Assembly (NCBI RefSeq): GCF_016924645.1
Contig: NZ_JAFFJV010000025.1
Location: forward strand, 1-64,000
Direction: 5' to 3'
Source: Rufibacter psychrotolerans
Lineage (GTDB): Bacteria; Bacteroidota; Bacteroidia; Cytophagales; Hymenobacteraceae
DNA: 64,000 nt
Position 1 is the stretch's first letter. Every line of letters starts with the position of its first letter. Shown in pieces: positions 25,434-34,620 of this stretch. The translations under genes and the position numbers were made by a program. The notes below the pieces were generated by a model. That model had not been told where the DNA came from, did no database searches, and worked only from the letters and a program-made list of their open reading frames with translations.

Positions 25434-26603
25434 ATGGAATACCATCCCCTTACCAAGGCCATCCGCATCCAGACCGAGCGCACCAACGAGATGGAGCACT
25501 CCACGCCTATGTTCCTGACCAGCAGTTTTCAGTTTGAGAACGCCGAGGACATGCGGGCGGCCTTCGCCGATGAAACTGATGATAACATCTACAGCCGGTT
25601 CAGCAACCCCACTGTACAGGAGTTCACCGATAAGATGGTAGCCCTGGAAGGCGCCGAGGCGGGGTACGCCACGGCCTCGGGTATGAGTGCTGTGTTCGCC
25701 TCGTTTATGGCCTTCCTGAAAGCCGGAGACCACTTGCTGGCCTGTAACTCCATCTTTGGGAGTACACACACTATCATCACCAAATACCTGCCCAAGTACG
25801 GCATTGAGTACAGCTACGTCAGCGCCGACAAGCCGGAGGAGTGGGAAGCTGCCGTGCGGCCTAACACCAAGATGCTGTACATTGAGACACCCACCAATCC
25901 TGGATTAGATATCATTGACTTGGAAGCCGCGGGAAAACTTTGTAAGAAGCACAAACTCATCTATAACGTAGACAATTGCTTTGCCACACCCGTAAATCAG
26001 CGGCCCATTGAGTTCGGGGCCGATATTGTGGTGCATTCCGCCACCAAGTGGATTGACGGACAAGGGCGCGTATTGGGCGGCGTAGTAGTGGGCAAGAAAG
26101 AGCTGATCAAAGAGATTTACCTGTTCTGCCGCAGTTCGGGCCCGGCTTTGTCGCCGTTCAACGCCTGGGTCCTGAGCAAGAGCTTGGAGACCCTGGATGT
26201 GCGCATGGAACGCCACGCGTCTAACGCGCTTTCCATTGCCACCCAACTGCAGAACCATCCCAAGCTGAACTGGGTGAAGTATCCGTTTCTGCCGTCGCAC
26301 CCAAAATCAGACATCGCGAAGAAGCAGATGAAGAACGGGGGAGGTTTGTTCTGCTTTGAATTGAAAGGCGGCCTGGAAAGCGGGCGTACCTTCCTGAACA
26401 GCCTGCAACTGATGTCGCTCACCGCCAACTTAGGTGATACCCGCAGCATCGCTTCACACCCTGCCAGTACCACCCACGCCAAACTCACCGAGGAAGAGCG
26501 CCAGGCCGTGAGCATCACGCCGGGCCTCATCAGGATCTCCGTAGGCCTGGAGTACGCCGAGGACATTCTGAATGATATCCTGCAGGCGCTGGAGAAGTGC
26601 TGA
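25434..26603 (+). CDS. metZ: Trans-sulfuration PLP enzyme, homocysteine synthase (MetZ-like)
   Basis: A 389-residue fold-type I PLP enzyme of the Cys/Met metabolism family. YSRFSNPTVQEFTDKMVALEGAEAGYATASGMSAVF binds the cofactor and HSATKWIDGQGRVLGG contains the PLP lysine; the latter stretch is characteristic of O-succinyl/O-acetylhomoserine sulfhydrylases (MetZ). With MetX and the sulfide made by CysJI it would produce homocysteine directly. The paralogue at 44531 is a different branch. Exact acyl-homoserine preference cannot be read from sequence. It is complete and preceded by repeats with no clear promoter. Confidence 0.9.
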   Translation: MEYHPLTKAIRIQTERTNEMEHSTPMFLTSSFQFENAEDMRAAFADETDDNIYSRFSNPTVQEFTDKMVALEGAEAGYATASGMSAVFASFMAFLKAGDHLLACNSIFGSTHTIITKYLPKYGIEYSYVSADKPEEWEAAVRPNTKMLYIETPTNPGLDIIDLEAAGKLCKKHKLIYNVDNCFATPVNQRPIEFGADIVVHSATKWIDGQGRVLGGVVVGKKELIKEIYLFCRSSGPALSPFNAWVLSKSLETLDVRMERHASNALSIATQLQNHPKLNWVKYPFLPSHPKSDIAKKQMKNGGGLFCFELKGGLESGRTFLNSLQLMSLTANLGDTRSIASHPASTTHAKLTEEERQAVSITPGLIRISVGLEYAEDILNDILQALEKC

Positions 26604-26641
26604 GGTTTTTAGTGATTAGTTACTTGTGATTAGTTTTTAGC

Positions 26642-26689
26642 AAAAGCGAATAGGGGCTGTTTTTCAGAAAACAGCCCCTATTCGCTTTT
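26642..26689. repeat. Small-hairpin (P) copy after metZ, 22-bp perfect stem
   Basis: The best member of the family: AAAAGCGAATAGGGGCTGTT at 26642, extended by TT, pairs perfectly with its complement at 26668-26689 around the tetraloop TCAG. The outer stem (GCGAATA/TATTCGC) differs from other copies on both arms together. It is 38 bases after the metZ stop and could terminate transcription. Confidence 0.85.
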
Positions 26690-26705
26690 TGGTTTATTAC
26701 AGAAT

Positions 26706-26961
26706 CTGGCGCGAGTCTGAAGACTCGTGCCGTGGGATGATGCGAACGCTCCAGACTCGCCGGGGACCACAAGCTAAAAGGACCTTTCTGTGGCGCGGAT
26801 TTACTTCCGTGCCTTTTATGAAATGCGCACTTGTTTTGTTAGGCACGGAAGTAAATCCGCACCATAGGTTTCTCATCAAACGCCTGTTTCGCTGCGGTGC
26901 AGCGAGAATAGTCAGAGACTATCCCTCATTCGGAAGGCACGAGTCTGGAGACTCGCGCCAG
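26706..26961. repeat. Composite palindromic element with nested insertion
   Basis: About 256 bases. The outer arms CTGGCGCGAGTCTGAAGACT and the inverse near 26942 enclose internal hairpins. A GGCGCGGATTTACTTCCGT pair (26791-26867) sits inside. Read on the minus strand it aligns with the elements at 44197-44466 and 58454-58640; the latter lacks the inner pair. No gene is present in 26604-27025. Confidence 0.8.
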
Positions 26962-27025
26962 CGAAAGCAAAAGTGGAACCTGTTTTGGGGCTTTTTACCC
27001 TAAATGAGCCGAAAACCAGCGGAAG

Positions 27026-27934
27026 CTAAAAACTTCTCACAATGCTGTTGTGCAGGCCTTTGGTGCTCCAGTAGCCGCTGGCGATGATGCGGCGGATGGT
27101 GAAGAGCGGGTCTTGCTCGTCGCGTTTGGTGGCCAGGATGTAGGCGGCTTTAAAGCCGCGTTTCTTCAGCTCTGGAATGGCTTCCGGTCTCCACAGCCCG
27201 AAGGGGTAGGCAAAGTACTCGATGGGTTTGCCGGTGATGGCCTCCAGTTGTTTGGTGGGTTTTTCAATTTGGGTGACCCAGTCTTTCTCCTGGTATTTCT
27301 TCACGTTGTGGTGGTCATAGGTGTGGGAGCCTATCACGTGCCCGGCATCTGACAGCTCTTTAATCTGCTCTTTGGTCATGTAATTGGGCCGGCCAATGGA
27401 AACGGTCATGATGAAGAAGACCGCTTTGAAACCGTACTTGTCCAGCTCGGGCTTGGCCACGGTGTACTGGTCCAGTTTGGTGTCATCAAAGGTGAGCATG
27501 ATGGGCTTGGGCGGGAGTGGCGTGCCTTTGGTCAGGTAGTCCTGCAACTGGTCGGGCAGGATGGTGTGGTAACCGCTATCGGCCAGCATTTTCATCTGGG
27601 CTCTAAATTCGGCGGGTTTCACAATGTAGTCTTTGCCCACTTTCCCGTCGCGGGAGGTCCATTCGCGAATTTGGTGGTAGCACAGGATGGGCACCTGCTT
27701 GCGGCTGAGGATGGCGGCGGCCGTGGCGGGTTCTGTTTCTTTAGTGGAGTTTGTCGCTGTCTGGACGGTGGCCGGATCAGGCTTACTTTCGGCCTGGGCG
27801 GCGGCGGTTAAGACCGGGGTGGAGGGAGCATCGGCGGTCTGCCCGGCCTTTTGGTCGGGGGCTGAGCAGGAGAGGAGCGCCAGACTAAAAGCGGCCACCA
27901 GAAAATGCCTGCCGCTGGAGATTGGGAAAAACAT
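27026..27934 (-). CDS. Polysaccharide deacetylase family lipoprotein
   Basis: A 302-residue protein with a lipoprotein signal (FSLALLSCSAP; lipobox LLSC near residue 23), a low-complexity linker rich in Ala, Thr and Pro to about residue 80, then a NodB/CE4 domain: ILCYHQIREW, LTFDDTK (metal Asp pair), SHTYDHHN (H-x3-H metal ligands). CE4 enzymes remove N- or O-acetyl groups from chitin-like, peptidoglycan or exopolysaccharide chains using Zn2+; the substrate here is unknown. The location would be membrane-anchored facing the periplasm or surface. It stands alone. Confidence 0.9.
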   Translation of the reverse strand: MFFPISSGRHFLVAAFSLALLSCSAPDQKAGQTADAPSTPVLTAAAQAESKPDPATVQTATNSTKETEPATAAAILSRKQVPILCYHQIREWTSRDGKVGKDYIVKPAEFRAQMKMLADSGYHTILPDQLQDYLTKGTPLPPKPIMLTFDDTKLDQYTVAKPELDKYGFKAVFFIMTVSIGRPNYMTKEQIKELSDAGHVIGSHTYDHHNVKKYQEKDWVTQIEKPTKQLEAITGKPIEYFAYPFGLWRPEAIPELKKRGFKAAYILATKRDEQDPLFTIRRIIASGYWSTKGLHNSIVRSF

Positions 27935-28125
27935 AGGTTGGGTAAAGAAATCGGTTCAAGGGCTTTTTCGGGAAACTAGCGCAAAATCGACTTTCACATA
28001 AAGCCTTCTAACGCCGGTTCTCCTTGTAAGCTACTCAATTCTGGGGTAACCTGCGCGGGTTTTGGGGTTGTTTTCCAGAAAATAGGGCTAGAATAGGAGC
28101 AACAGAGCAGCCAGGTCCCGGGCCA

Positions 28126-28163
28126 ACAAAAAAGGGCTCCACGTTCGTGGAGCCCTTTTGGAG
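28126..28163 (-). terminator. Terminator of the cold-shock gene
   Basis: On the minus strand AAGGGCTCCACG pairs with CGTGGAGCCCTT, followed by a T-run; it lies 20 bases after the cold-shock stop codon. Confidence 0.8.
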
Positions 28164-28182
28164 GACTGATGTATATTAAAAC

Positions 28183-28374
28183 TTAAGCAAGTTTCACATT
28201 CACAGCGTTTAAACCTTTGCGGCCTTCTTTCAGCTCAAAAGTTACTTCATCGTTTTCTCTGATTTCGTCCACCAGGTTAGACACGTGCACGAAATACTCC
28301 TCATTGGAGTCAGCGTCTTTAATAAAACCAAAACCTTTGGAATCATTAAAGAATTTTACTTTACCGTTTTTCAT
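28183..28374 (-). CDS. Cold-shock domain protein (CspA family)
   Basis: A 63-residue single cold-shock domain: GKVKFFNDSKGFGFIKD (RNP1) and EEYFVHVSNL (RNP2-like) followed by VTFELKEGRKGLNAVNVKLA. It binds single-stranded RNA or DNA and acts as an RNA chaperone. Size is typical for Bacteroidota. On the minus strand TACCTTTA at 28399-28406 may be the -7 element, giving a leader of about 20 bases. Whether it is cold-induced cannot be told. Confidence 0.93.
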   Translation of the reverse strand: MKNGKVKFFNDSKGFGFIKDADSNEEYFVHVSNLVDEIRENDEVTFELKEGRKGLNAVNVKLA

Positions 28375-28445
28375 TAATGTGATGATAATAATAATACCTA
28401 AAGGTAGACATAAAAATCAAGACTCTCTTCTTTCTGGCGGTTTAT

Positions 28446-28643
28446 TTACAGAATCTTAATTCTGAGACCTGCTTTGGGTAGAAGGTTGCACAGGAGAAAA
28501 GTGCCCGGAAAGGCCGTAGTCCCGGCATTCTTGAAAGGAAAGCTGCCTGTGAAGCCATGGAATTCAACGCCGCTTACTACCTTGCCAAAAGATGAATCCT
28601 GACGCAGCTTCAAGGCGAGTTGGGCATAGTAAGTATAAGACAA
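28446..28643 (-). pseudogene. Possible gene remnant between csp and oxidoreductase genes
   Basis: A minus-strand frame of 65 codons without a convincing start (TTG at 28643, overlapping nothing upstream) reads LALKLRQDSSFGKVVSGVEF and onward in coding-like codons to TAA. I do not recognise it. It may be the C-terminal remnant of a lost gene or chance. No other feature explains this spacer. Confidence 0.2.
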
Positions 28644-28649
28644 CTAACG

Positions 28650-29723
28650 ATGGCGATAGAAACACAGGAAAAAATACGAGTAGGGCTGATTGGGTTTGGC
28701 ATGGCTGGCCAGATTTTCCACGCGCCGTTCATCCACATGGTGGCTGGCTTGGAACTGGTGAAGATCAGGGAGACCAGGGAACCCAACATTCAGCTGGCCC
28801 AGACCCGTTACCCGCAGGCCCAGATCACCAGCCACGCCGATGAGATCCTGAACGATCCTTTCCTTGACCTGGTGATTGTGGCCACCCCCAACACCTCGCA
28901 CTATGACCTGGCGAAAAGCGCCCTGCTGGCCGGCAAGCACGTGGTGGTGGAGAAACCGTTCACGCCCACCTCGGCCCAGGCCGATGCGTTGATTCAGCTG
29001 GCCCAGGCCCGGCAGAAGGTGCTCACCGTGTACCACAACCGCCGGTGGGACAGCGATTTTAAAACCGTGCAGAAGGTGGTGCAAAGCGGGCTTTTGGGCA
29101 ACCTGGTGGAGTACAAAGCCCATTTTGACCGTTTCCGGCCCGCCCTGAAAGGCAACACCTGGAAGGAGGAGGCCGCGCCCGGCTCGGGCATTGTGTACGA
29201 TCTGGGCTCCCACCTCATAGACCAGGCCCTGGTGCTGTTCGGCAGGCCACTGGAAATCTCTGCCGATGTGAGGATACAGCGGCCCAGCAGCCCGGTGGTT
29301 GATAAGTTTGAGGCCACGCTGTTCTACGACAATCTAAGCGTGACCCTGTCGGCGGGCTTGCTGGTGCGGGAGCTGAGCCCACGCTACACCCTGCACGGCG
29401 ACCGAGGGTCGTTCCTGAAATACGGCCTGGACGTGCAGGAAAAAGCCCTGAACGATGGTTTCTTGCCGCACACCACGCCTAACTGGGGCGTAGAACCGGA
29501 GAGCCTCTGGGGCCACCTGAACACCGAGCACCAGGGGCTGCATTTCATGGGCAAAATTGCGAGCGAAACCGGCCATTACCGTCACTTCTACGAGAACGTG
29601 AACCAAGTCATCAGGGGCGAAGCCCCGCTGGCCGTGAAGCCCGAACAGGCCCGCGACGTGATCAAGGTGATTGAGCTGATCATGCAAAGCAGCCAGGAAA
29701 AGAGAACCCTGCCGTTCGCCTAA
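28650..29723 (+). CDS. Gfo/Idh/MocA family oxidoreductase
   Basis: A 357-residue NAD(P)-dependent sugar dehydrogenase-like enzyme. A Rossmann N-terminus (IRVGLIGFGMAGQIFHAPF) is followed by VATPNTSHYDLAKSALLAGKHVVVEKPFT, with the conserved EKP motif, and YHNRRWDSDFKTV; the second domain contains GSGIVYDLGSHLIDQAL with the catalytic-region Asp and His. The pattern HAPFIH and HNRRWD is typical of the yeast GAL80/YceM-like oxidoreductase branch of Bacteroidota. The substrate is unknown. The start is the ATG at 28650; an in-frame TTG lies ten codons upstream but homology begins at the ATG. Confidence 0.9.
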   Translation: MAIETQEKIRVGLIGFGMAGQIFHAPFIHMVAGLELVKIRETREPNIQLAQTRYPQAQITSHADEILNDPFLDLVIVATPNTSHYDLAKSALLAGKHVVVEKPFTPTSAQADALIQLAQARQKVLTVYHNRRWDSDFKTVQKVVQSGLLGNLVEYKAHFDRFRPALKGNTWKEEAAPGSGIVYDLGSHLIDQALVLFGRPLEISADVRIQRPSSPVVDKFEATLFYDNLSVTLSAGLLVRELSPRYTLHGDRGSFLKYGLDVQEKALNDGFLPHTTPNWGVEPESLWGHLNTEHQGLHFMGKIASETGHYRHFYENVNQVIRGEAPLAVKPEQARDVIKVIELIMQSSQEKRTLPFA

Positions 29724-29778
29724 GCTAATTCAGGGCGATTCTGAGCGGTTTTTAAGAAATTGGCCTTGAAACGGAAAT

Positions 29779-29818
29779 ATGAGAAGCCCGCTGCTAGTTT
29801 AGGCAGCGGGCTTCTTGC
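29779..29818. terminator. Bidirectional terminator between oxidoreductase and OmpA genes
   Basis: AGAAGCCCGCTGC (29782-29794) pairs perfectly with GCAGCGGGCTTCT (29803-29815). It serves the two converging genes. A degraded P hairpin precedes it at 29731-29770. Confidence 0.75.
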
Positions 29819-29864
29819 TTATTGCTTATGCGTGAGCCGGCGGGGCTTAGAGCTTTGATGGAAA

Positions 29865-31070
29865 TTAAATCTTCACAAACTCTACCCGGCGGTTATTGGC
29901 TTTGGCCTCAGGGGTAGCGGCCTTGGTGATGGGCATGGATTCTCCCAGGCCCTTGGCTTTCAGACGGTCGGCGGAGATGCCCTGGCTCACGAGGTAGGCT
30001 TTCACGGCCTCGGCGCGTTGCTGGCTCAGTTTCAGGTTAGAGGCATCGTCGCCGTCGCTGTCGGTGTGGCCGTCTACGCTGAATTTGAGGGTGGGCTGCT
30101 CCTGCATGAGCTTGGCAATGCTGTTGAGCGTGCCCATTGATTCTGGCCTGATGTTGGCCTTGTTGGTGTCAAACTTCACGCCGTAGGTTACAATCTTGCC
30201 GTTGGCCAGAACCTGGTCGTAGAGCTTTTTGCCACCTTCGGCAATGAAGACGTTCTTCACCATGGTGTTGGCCTCTTTGCGCTTGTCTACCTCTACCCGC
30301 ACGCTCACCGGTTTGCCCACCACGTTGGGGACGTTGATGAGGCGGTACTGGTCCAGGTAAATTTTCATGCTTCTTTTGTTAAACGCAATGGAAACATGGC
30401 GCCACTGGTTCTTGGTGCCGGCTGCCTCCAGCTCGATGGACTTAGACCCGAAGGACTTGAATTTCACGCCCTCGGCCGAGATCTCAATGGGGTTCCAGAA
30501 CATGCCGTGCACTTCTTCCTTGTAGCGGTTCAGTTCCTCAATGAAATAGATGTTGTAAGTCACGTTGGGGTCATCAGACTCAAAGAAAAGGTCCATCTCC
30601 ACGGTAAAGGTCTCGGGCAGCCAATCCTCGGTCTTCATGAGCGGGGTAATGGCGGTGCCCGAACTTACCAGGTTGATCACGTCGGTGCCGGCGTAGGAGG
30701 CCACTTCGGCGTTGCCGTGGATCAGGTCCCAGCGCGAGGGGAACTCGCCGTTTTCCTCGCCTTTCAGGTTGTCTTCAAACATCACCTTGTCGCCGGGCAC
30801 AAAGTCGTATTTGGTCCAGACTTTCGCTTTGGTTTCGGTTCCGGCATCAGTAGACGCGGTTTCTTCCGCCGGGGCCTCCTCACTGTCTTTGGCCTCTGGT
30901 TTGGCTTTTTTGCCGCTGGTTACCTGGTCGGCCGTCTTGCTGATCTTGGCATCAATCTTCTCGTTGACTTTGCTTTTGAGTTTGTTCCCAAGGTTGAACT
31001 GGGCCTGCGCCGAAAACGAGACCAGGGAAAGGACGATGGCTCCGCCCAAAAAGGAAAGTTTTAGCTTCAT
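29865..31070 (-). CDS. OmpA family outer-membrane protein
   Basis: A 401-residue exported protein: signal peptide (MKLKLSFLGGAIVLSLVSFSAQAQ), a charged low-complexity region with many Lys, Ala and Glu (residues 30-95), a central beta-rich domain of about 180 residues resembling a concanavalin/LamG-like fold (TFVMFED and VEMDLFFESDDPNVTYNIYF), and a C-terminal OmpA-like peptidoglycan-binding domain (FSVDGHTDSDGDDASNLKLSQQRAEAVKAYLVSQGI; RRVEFVKI end). It probably anchors the envelope to peptidoglycan. The function of the central domain is not known. Confidence 0.88.
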   Translation of the reverse strand: MKLKLSFLGGAIVLSLVSFSAQAQFNLGNKLKSKVNEKIDAKISKTADQVTSGKKAKPEAKDSEEAPAEETASTDAGTETKAKVWTKYDFVPGDKVMFEDNLKGEENGEFPSRWDLIHGNAEVASYAGTDVINLVSSGTAITPLMKTEDWLPETFTVEMDLFFESDDPNVTYNIYFIEELNRYKEEVHGMFWNPIEISAEGVKFKSFGSKSIELEAAGTKNQWRHVSIAFNKRSMKIYLDQYRLINVPNVVGKPVSVRVEVDKRKEANTMVKNVFIAEGGKKLYDQVLANGKIVTYGVKFDTNKANIRPESMGTLNSIAKLMQEQPTLKFSVDGHTDSDGDDASNLKLSQQRAEAVKAYLVSQGISADRLKAKGLGESMPITKAATPEAKANNRRVEFVKI

Positions 31071-31349
31071 AGAAGTAAGGGGTGAGGTTGAACAGGACAG
31101 TTACCGGCAAGTAGTTGAACAATACGGGTAATGATTGTTACTATTGCCTTGTCTAAAGACAAGGTACTCCTGAAATACCCCTACTGCCGGACAGAAGATT
31201 GTTGAAAGGCGGGAGGGCACAGCAAACGATGGAAGCGGAAAGCCAATTCTGTTTGAGGCCTGTTTTTGCCGAAATCGGCCCAAAACGCTCTGCCAACTTC
31301 AACCTAATCCACCAGAAGCCTGGAGCAGAAACCCACCACCTGGGCAAGA

Positions 31350-31384
31350 AAAAAGCCCCGCTGACGGGCAGCGGGGCTTTTGGT
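31350..31384 (-). terminator. Terminator of typA
   Basis: On the minus strand AAGCCCCGCTG pairs with CAGCGGGGCTT followed by TTTTC, 20 bases after the typA stop codon. Confidence 0.8.
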
Positions 31385-31403
31385 TATGGGAAAGGACAAG
31401 GGC

Positions 31404-33209
31404 TTAGGCTTCTGAGTTGCCGTAACGCTTGCGCTCGTTCTCGTCCAGGTAAATTTTACGCATTCTAATGCTCTTAGGCGTTACCTCCAGGTACTCATCC
31501 TTCTGGATGTATTCCATGGCTTCTTCCAGGGAGAACACTTTCTTAGGCGCAATCTTCACGTTGTCGTCTGAACCGGAGGCACGCATGTTGGTGAGTTTCT
31601 TTCCTTTCTGGATGTTCACCACCAGGTCATTGCCGCGGCTGTGCTCGCCAATTACCTGACCCATGTACACATCTTCACCAGGCTCCACGAAGAAGATACC
31701 GCGGTCCTGAAGTTTGTCAATGGAGTAGGCCGTGCCTGGTCCGGTTTCCATGGCAATCAAAGAACCGGCAATACGGCCCGGAATGGTGCCTTTGAACGGC
31801 TCATAGCGCAGGAAGCGGTGGTTCATGATGGCCTCACCGGCAGTGGCGGTCAACACGTTGTTCCGCAGGCCAATCAGACCACGGGCCGGAATGTTGAACT
31901 CCAGGTGCTGCAGGTCGCCTTTGGGCTCCATGATGGTGAGTTCGCCTTTGCGCATGGTCACCAGCTCAATTACTTTACCGGCGGTCTCCTCGGGCACGTC
32001 TACCACCAGGTGTTCTACCGGTTCTTGTTTCTGGCCGTCAATTTCTTTGAAGATTACCTGCGGCTGGCCTACCTGTAACTCGTAGCCCTCGCGGCGCATG
32101 GTCTCAATCAACACAGACAAGTGCAGGATACCCCGGCCGTACACCAGGAACTGGTCTTCACGGTCGGTCTCGTCTACGCGCAGGGCCAGGTTTTTCTCGG
32201 TTTCTTTGAACAGGCGGTCGCGCAGGTGACGGGAGGTCACAAACTTACCTTCCTTGCCGAAGAACGGCGAGTTGTTAATGGTGAAGAGCATGTTCATGGT
32301 AGGCTCATCAATGGCGATGCGCTCCATTGGCTCTGGGTTCTCAAAGTCAGCCAGGGTATCGCCAATGTCAAAGCCCTCAATACCGGTTACGGCGCAGATT
32401 TCGCCGGCCTGTACCTCAGAAACTTTTACTTTGCCCAGGCCTTCAAACACCTGAAGTTCTTTGATCTTCACTTTCTTGATAGAACCGTCGCGCTTGCAAA
32501 GGCTCATGTTGGCACCCTCTTTCAGAGTACCGCGGTGTACGCGCCCAATGGCGATACGGCCCACGAAGGAAGAGTAATCCAGAGAGGTTACCTGCATCTG
32601 CGGCGTACCTTCGCGGTAAGGGGCAGGAGGGATCACCTCAATGATGGCATCCAATAAAGGAGTGATGTCTTCGGTTGGCTTGGTCCAGTCGCGGCTCATC
32701 CAGCCTTGCTTGCTGGAACCGTACAGGGTCACGAAGTCCAGCTGGTCTTCGGTGGCGTCCAGGTTGAACATGAGGTCAAACACAGACTCATGCACCTCGT
32801 CTGGGCGGCAGTTTTCTTTGTCTACCTTGTTTACCACCACAATAGGCTTAAGGCCCAGTTGGATGGCTTTGCTCAGCACGAAACGAGTCTGGGGCATGGG
32901 GCCTTCAAAGGCGTCCACCAGCAACAAGACACCGTCGGCCATTTTCAGTACGCGCTCCACTTCACCCCCAAAGTCGGCGTGACCAGGCGTGTCAATGATG
33001 TTGATTTTCACATCTTTGTACCGTACTGACACGTTTTTGGAAACGATGGTGATGCCGCGCTCCCGCTCCAGGTCGTTGTTGTCCAGGATCAGGTCGTCAA
33101 ACTGTTGGTGGGCGTCAAATATCTTTGAGGCGTGGATGATTTTGTCTACCAACGTGGTCTTACCGTGGTCCACGTGGGCAATAATCGCGATGTTGCGGAT
33201 ACTTTGCAT
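31404..33209 (-). CDS. typA: Ribosome-associated GTPase TypA/BipA
   Basis: A 601-residue translational GTPase, full length for BipA. G domain: IAHVDHGKTTLVDKII (G1), RERGITIVSKN (switch), IDTPGHADFGGEVERVL (G3), VVNKVDKENCRPDEV (G4). EF-G-like domains II, III and V follow, then the BipA-specific C-terminal domain (RGLIGLRNNVLTATAGEAIMNHRF; LTNMRASGSDDNVKIAPKKVFSLEEAMEYIQ). It assists 50S assembly and stress translation in studied bacteria. A perfect minus-strand TACCTTTG at 33230-33237 would give a leader of about 16 bases. Confidence 0.97.
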   Translation of the reverse strand: MQSIRNIAIIAHVDHGKTTLVDKIIHASKIFDAHQQFDDLILDNNDLERERGITIVSKNVSVRYKDVKINIIDTPGHADFGGEVERVLKMADGVLLLVDAFEGPMPQTRFVLSKAIQLGLKPIVVVNKVDKENCRPDEVHESVFDLMFNLDATEDQLDFVTLYGSSKQGWMSRDWTKPTEDITPLLDAIIEVIPPAPYREGTPQMQVTSLDYSSFVGRIAIGRVHRGTLKEGANMSLCKRDGSIKKVKIKELQVFEGLGKVKVSEVQAGEICAVTGIEGFDIGDTLADFENPEPMERIAIDEPTMNMLFTINNSPFFGKEGKFVTSRHLRDRLFKETEKNLALRVDETDREDQFLVYGRGILHLSVLIETMRREGYELQVGQPQVIFKEIDGQKQEPVEHLVVDVPEETAGKVIELVTMRKGELTIMEPKGDLQHLEFNIPARGLIGLRNNVLTATAGEAIMNHRFLRYEPFKGTIPGRIAGSLIAMETGPGTAYSIDKLQDRGIFFVEPGEDVYMGQVIGEHSRGNDLVVNIQKGKKLTNMRASGSDDNVKIAPKKVFSLEEAMEYIQKDEYLEVTPKSIRMRKIYLDENERKRYGNSEA

Positions 33210-33229
33210 TCAGAGTTTTTTTCAGGCCG

Positions 33230-33237
33230 CAAAGGTA
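33230..33237 (-). promoter_or_regulatory. -7 element of typA
   Basis: CAAAGGTA on the plus strand is TACCTTTG on the minus strand, matching TAnnTTTG. Start predicted near 33225. No matching -33 TTTG at 19 bases. Confidence 0.5.
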
Positions 33238-33734
33238 AGGTTTTTCTTAGGTTTTTCTATATTAAATCTTAAAAACACCTTTTCCCTTAACCACTTACGG
33301 ACAATGGCTTGCGTGGGAAAACAGCAGCCAGGCGGGGTAAGTTCCGTTCGGCGACCATTCATTCTGTATTTATACTAGGCAGAGGCAGAGTTTCCTGGGG
33401 CGGCAGTTTATTGCCTCTTTTCTGGAATAAAGCCCCAAAACGGGCTGAGGGGCGCCAGCGGTTGGTCTGGTTGCAGCTTTCCCATATTGCCGAACCCTGG
33501 TGGACTCCTCCTGCGGTGACCCTTATTCCAGGGCCATGAAGTGAGCGTCATTTTTGTGCCAGAAAGGATAAAATAGTATTAAAACGTTGGTGCTTATTTT
33601 GCGTATTGAGCGCATCCAGGCGTATCTTTACCTTCAAGAGTTGAGTCTGCGGAGGAAGAGGCGTTTGAGGAGAGGCATAGGATGAACCGTTGCCTTCAGG
33701 ATCTATTCTTTATCTTTTATACACCCCACATTCT
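33238..33734. other. Gene-free spacer with the DUF3050 promoter
   Basis: No gene is supported. Bases 33411-33440 hold a degraded P hairpin. TTTG at 33598-33601, 21 bases, TATCTTTA at 33623-33630 is a plausible promoter; a second candidate TATCTTTT at 33711-33718 is nearer the ATG at 33735. The middle, 33290-33590, shows nothing I recognise. Confidence 0.5.
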
Positions 33735-34559
33735 ATGCCCATAGCCTTAGTGAAACCCGGATATTCGCCTTTGCTCTCGCCATTTTACCAGGAGCGGATA
33801 AATTGGCTGCAGCAGGAGCTACGCCCCCACCGTGAGGCCATCATGCAGCACCCCTTGTACGAGTCTATCTATGACTTGGCAGACCTTCGGGTTTTCATGG
33901 AGCACCACATCTTCGCCGTCTGGGATTTTATGAGCCTGCTCAAAAGCCTGCAGCGCCACCTTACCTGCGTAGACGTGCCCTGGACCCCGCACGGCAGCCC
34001 CTCTAACCGCCGCCTCATCAACGAAATTGTGTTGGAAGAGGAGACCGACGTGGACCCCGAGGGCAACCCCATCAGCCACTTTGAACTGTACGTGCGGGCC
34101 ATGGAAGAATGCGGCGCCGACATCAGGCTCATCCATGAGTTCATGGCCGGGTTGCAGCACGGCAAATCGGTGTTCACCCAGCTGGAGAACCTGCCCATGC
34201 CCGGCAACACCCGTGACTTTGTGAAGCACACCTTCCAGATCATCCAGAGCGGGCAGCCGCACCGCATTGCCGCCTCCTTCACCTTCGGGCGCGAAGACGT
34301 GATCCCAGATATGTTCCGGTGCCTGGTGGGCGACCTGAACCGCCGCTACCCCGGCACCCTGGACACCTTCCAGTACTACATGGACCGCCACATTCAACTT
34401 GACGACGAAATCCACTCGCCCCTGGCCATGAAGATGGTGTCTGAGCTCTGCGGCGAGGATGACCAGAAGTGGGAAGAATGCCGTGAGGAGGCCGTGGCCT
34501 GCCAGCGCATGCGCCTGCACCTGTGGGACGGGGTTCTGGCCAAAATAAGCCGCTACTAG
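33735..34559 (+). CDS. DUF3050 domain-containing protein
   Basis: A 274-residue soluble protein that fits the DUF3050 family, a heme-oxygenase-like all-helical fold: HPLYESIYDLADLRVFMEHHIFAVWDFMSLLKSLQ near residue 35, then EIVLEEETDVDPEGNPISHFELYVRAMEE. Conserved His and Glu residues (MEHHIFAVWD; LEEETD) resemble the metal ligands of related helical oxygenases, but no activity is established for the family. The start ATG at 33735 gives MPIALVKPGYSPLLSPFY. The two genes after it on the same strand may be cotranscribed. Confidence 0.85.
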   Translation: MPIALVKPGYSPLLSPFYQERINWLQQELRPHREAIMQHPLYESIYDLADLRVFMEHHIFAVWDFMSLLKSLQRHLTCVDVPWTPHGSPSNRRLINEIVLEEETDVDPEGNPISHFELYVRAMEECGADIRLIHEFMAGLQHGKSVFTQLENLPMPGNTRDFVKHTFQIIQSGQPHRIAASFTFGREDVIPDMFRCLVGDLNRRYPGTLDTFQYYMDRHIQLDDEIHSPLAMKMVSELCGEDDQKWEECREEAVACQRMRLHLWDGVLAKISRY

Positions 34560-34620
34560 GCGCTAAATCCTTTCCAGTGGGTTGCCGTACTGTATAGCAC
34601 AGACCTTAACGCACAGAACT

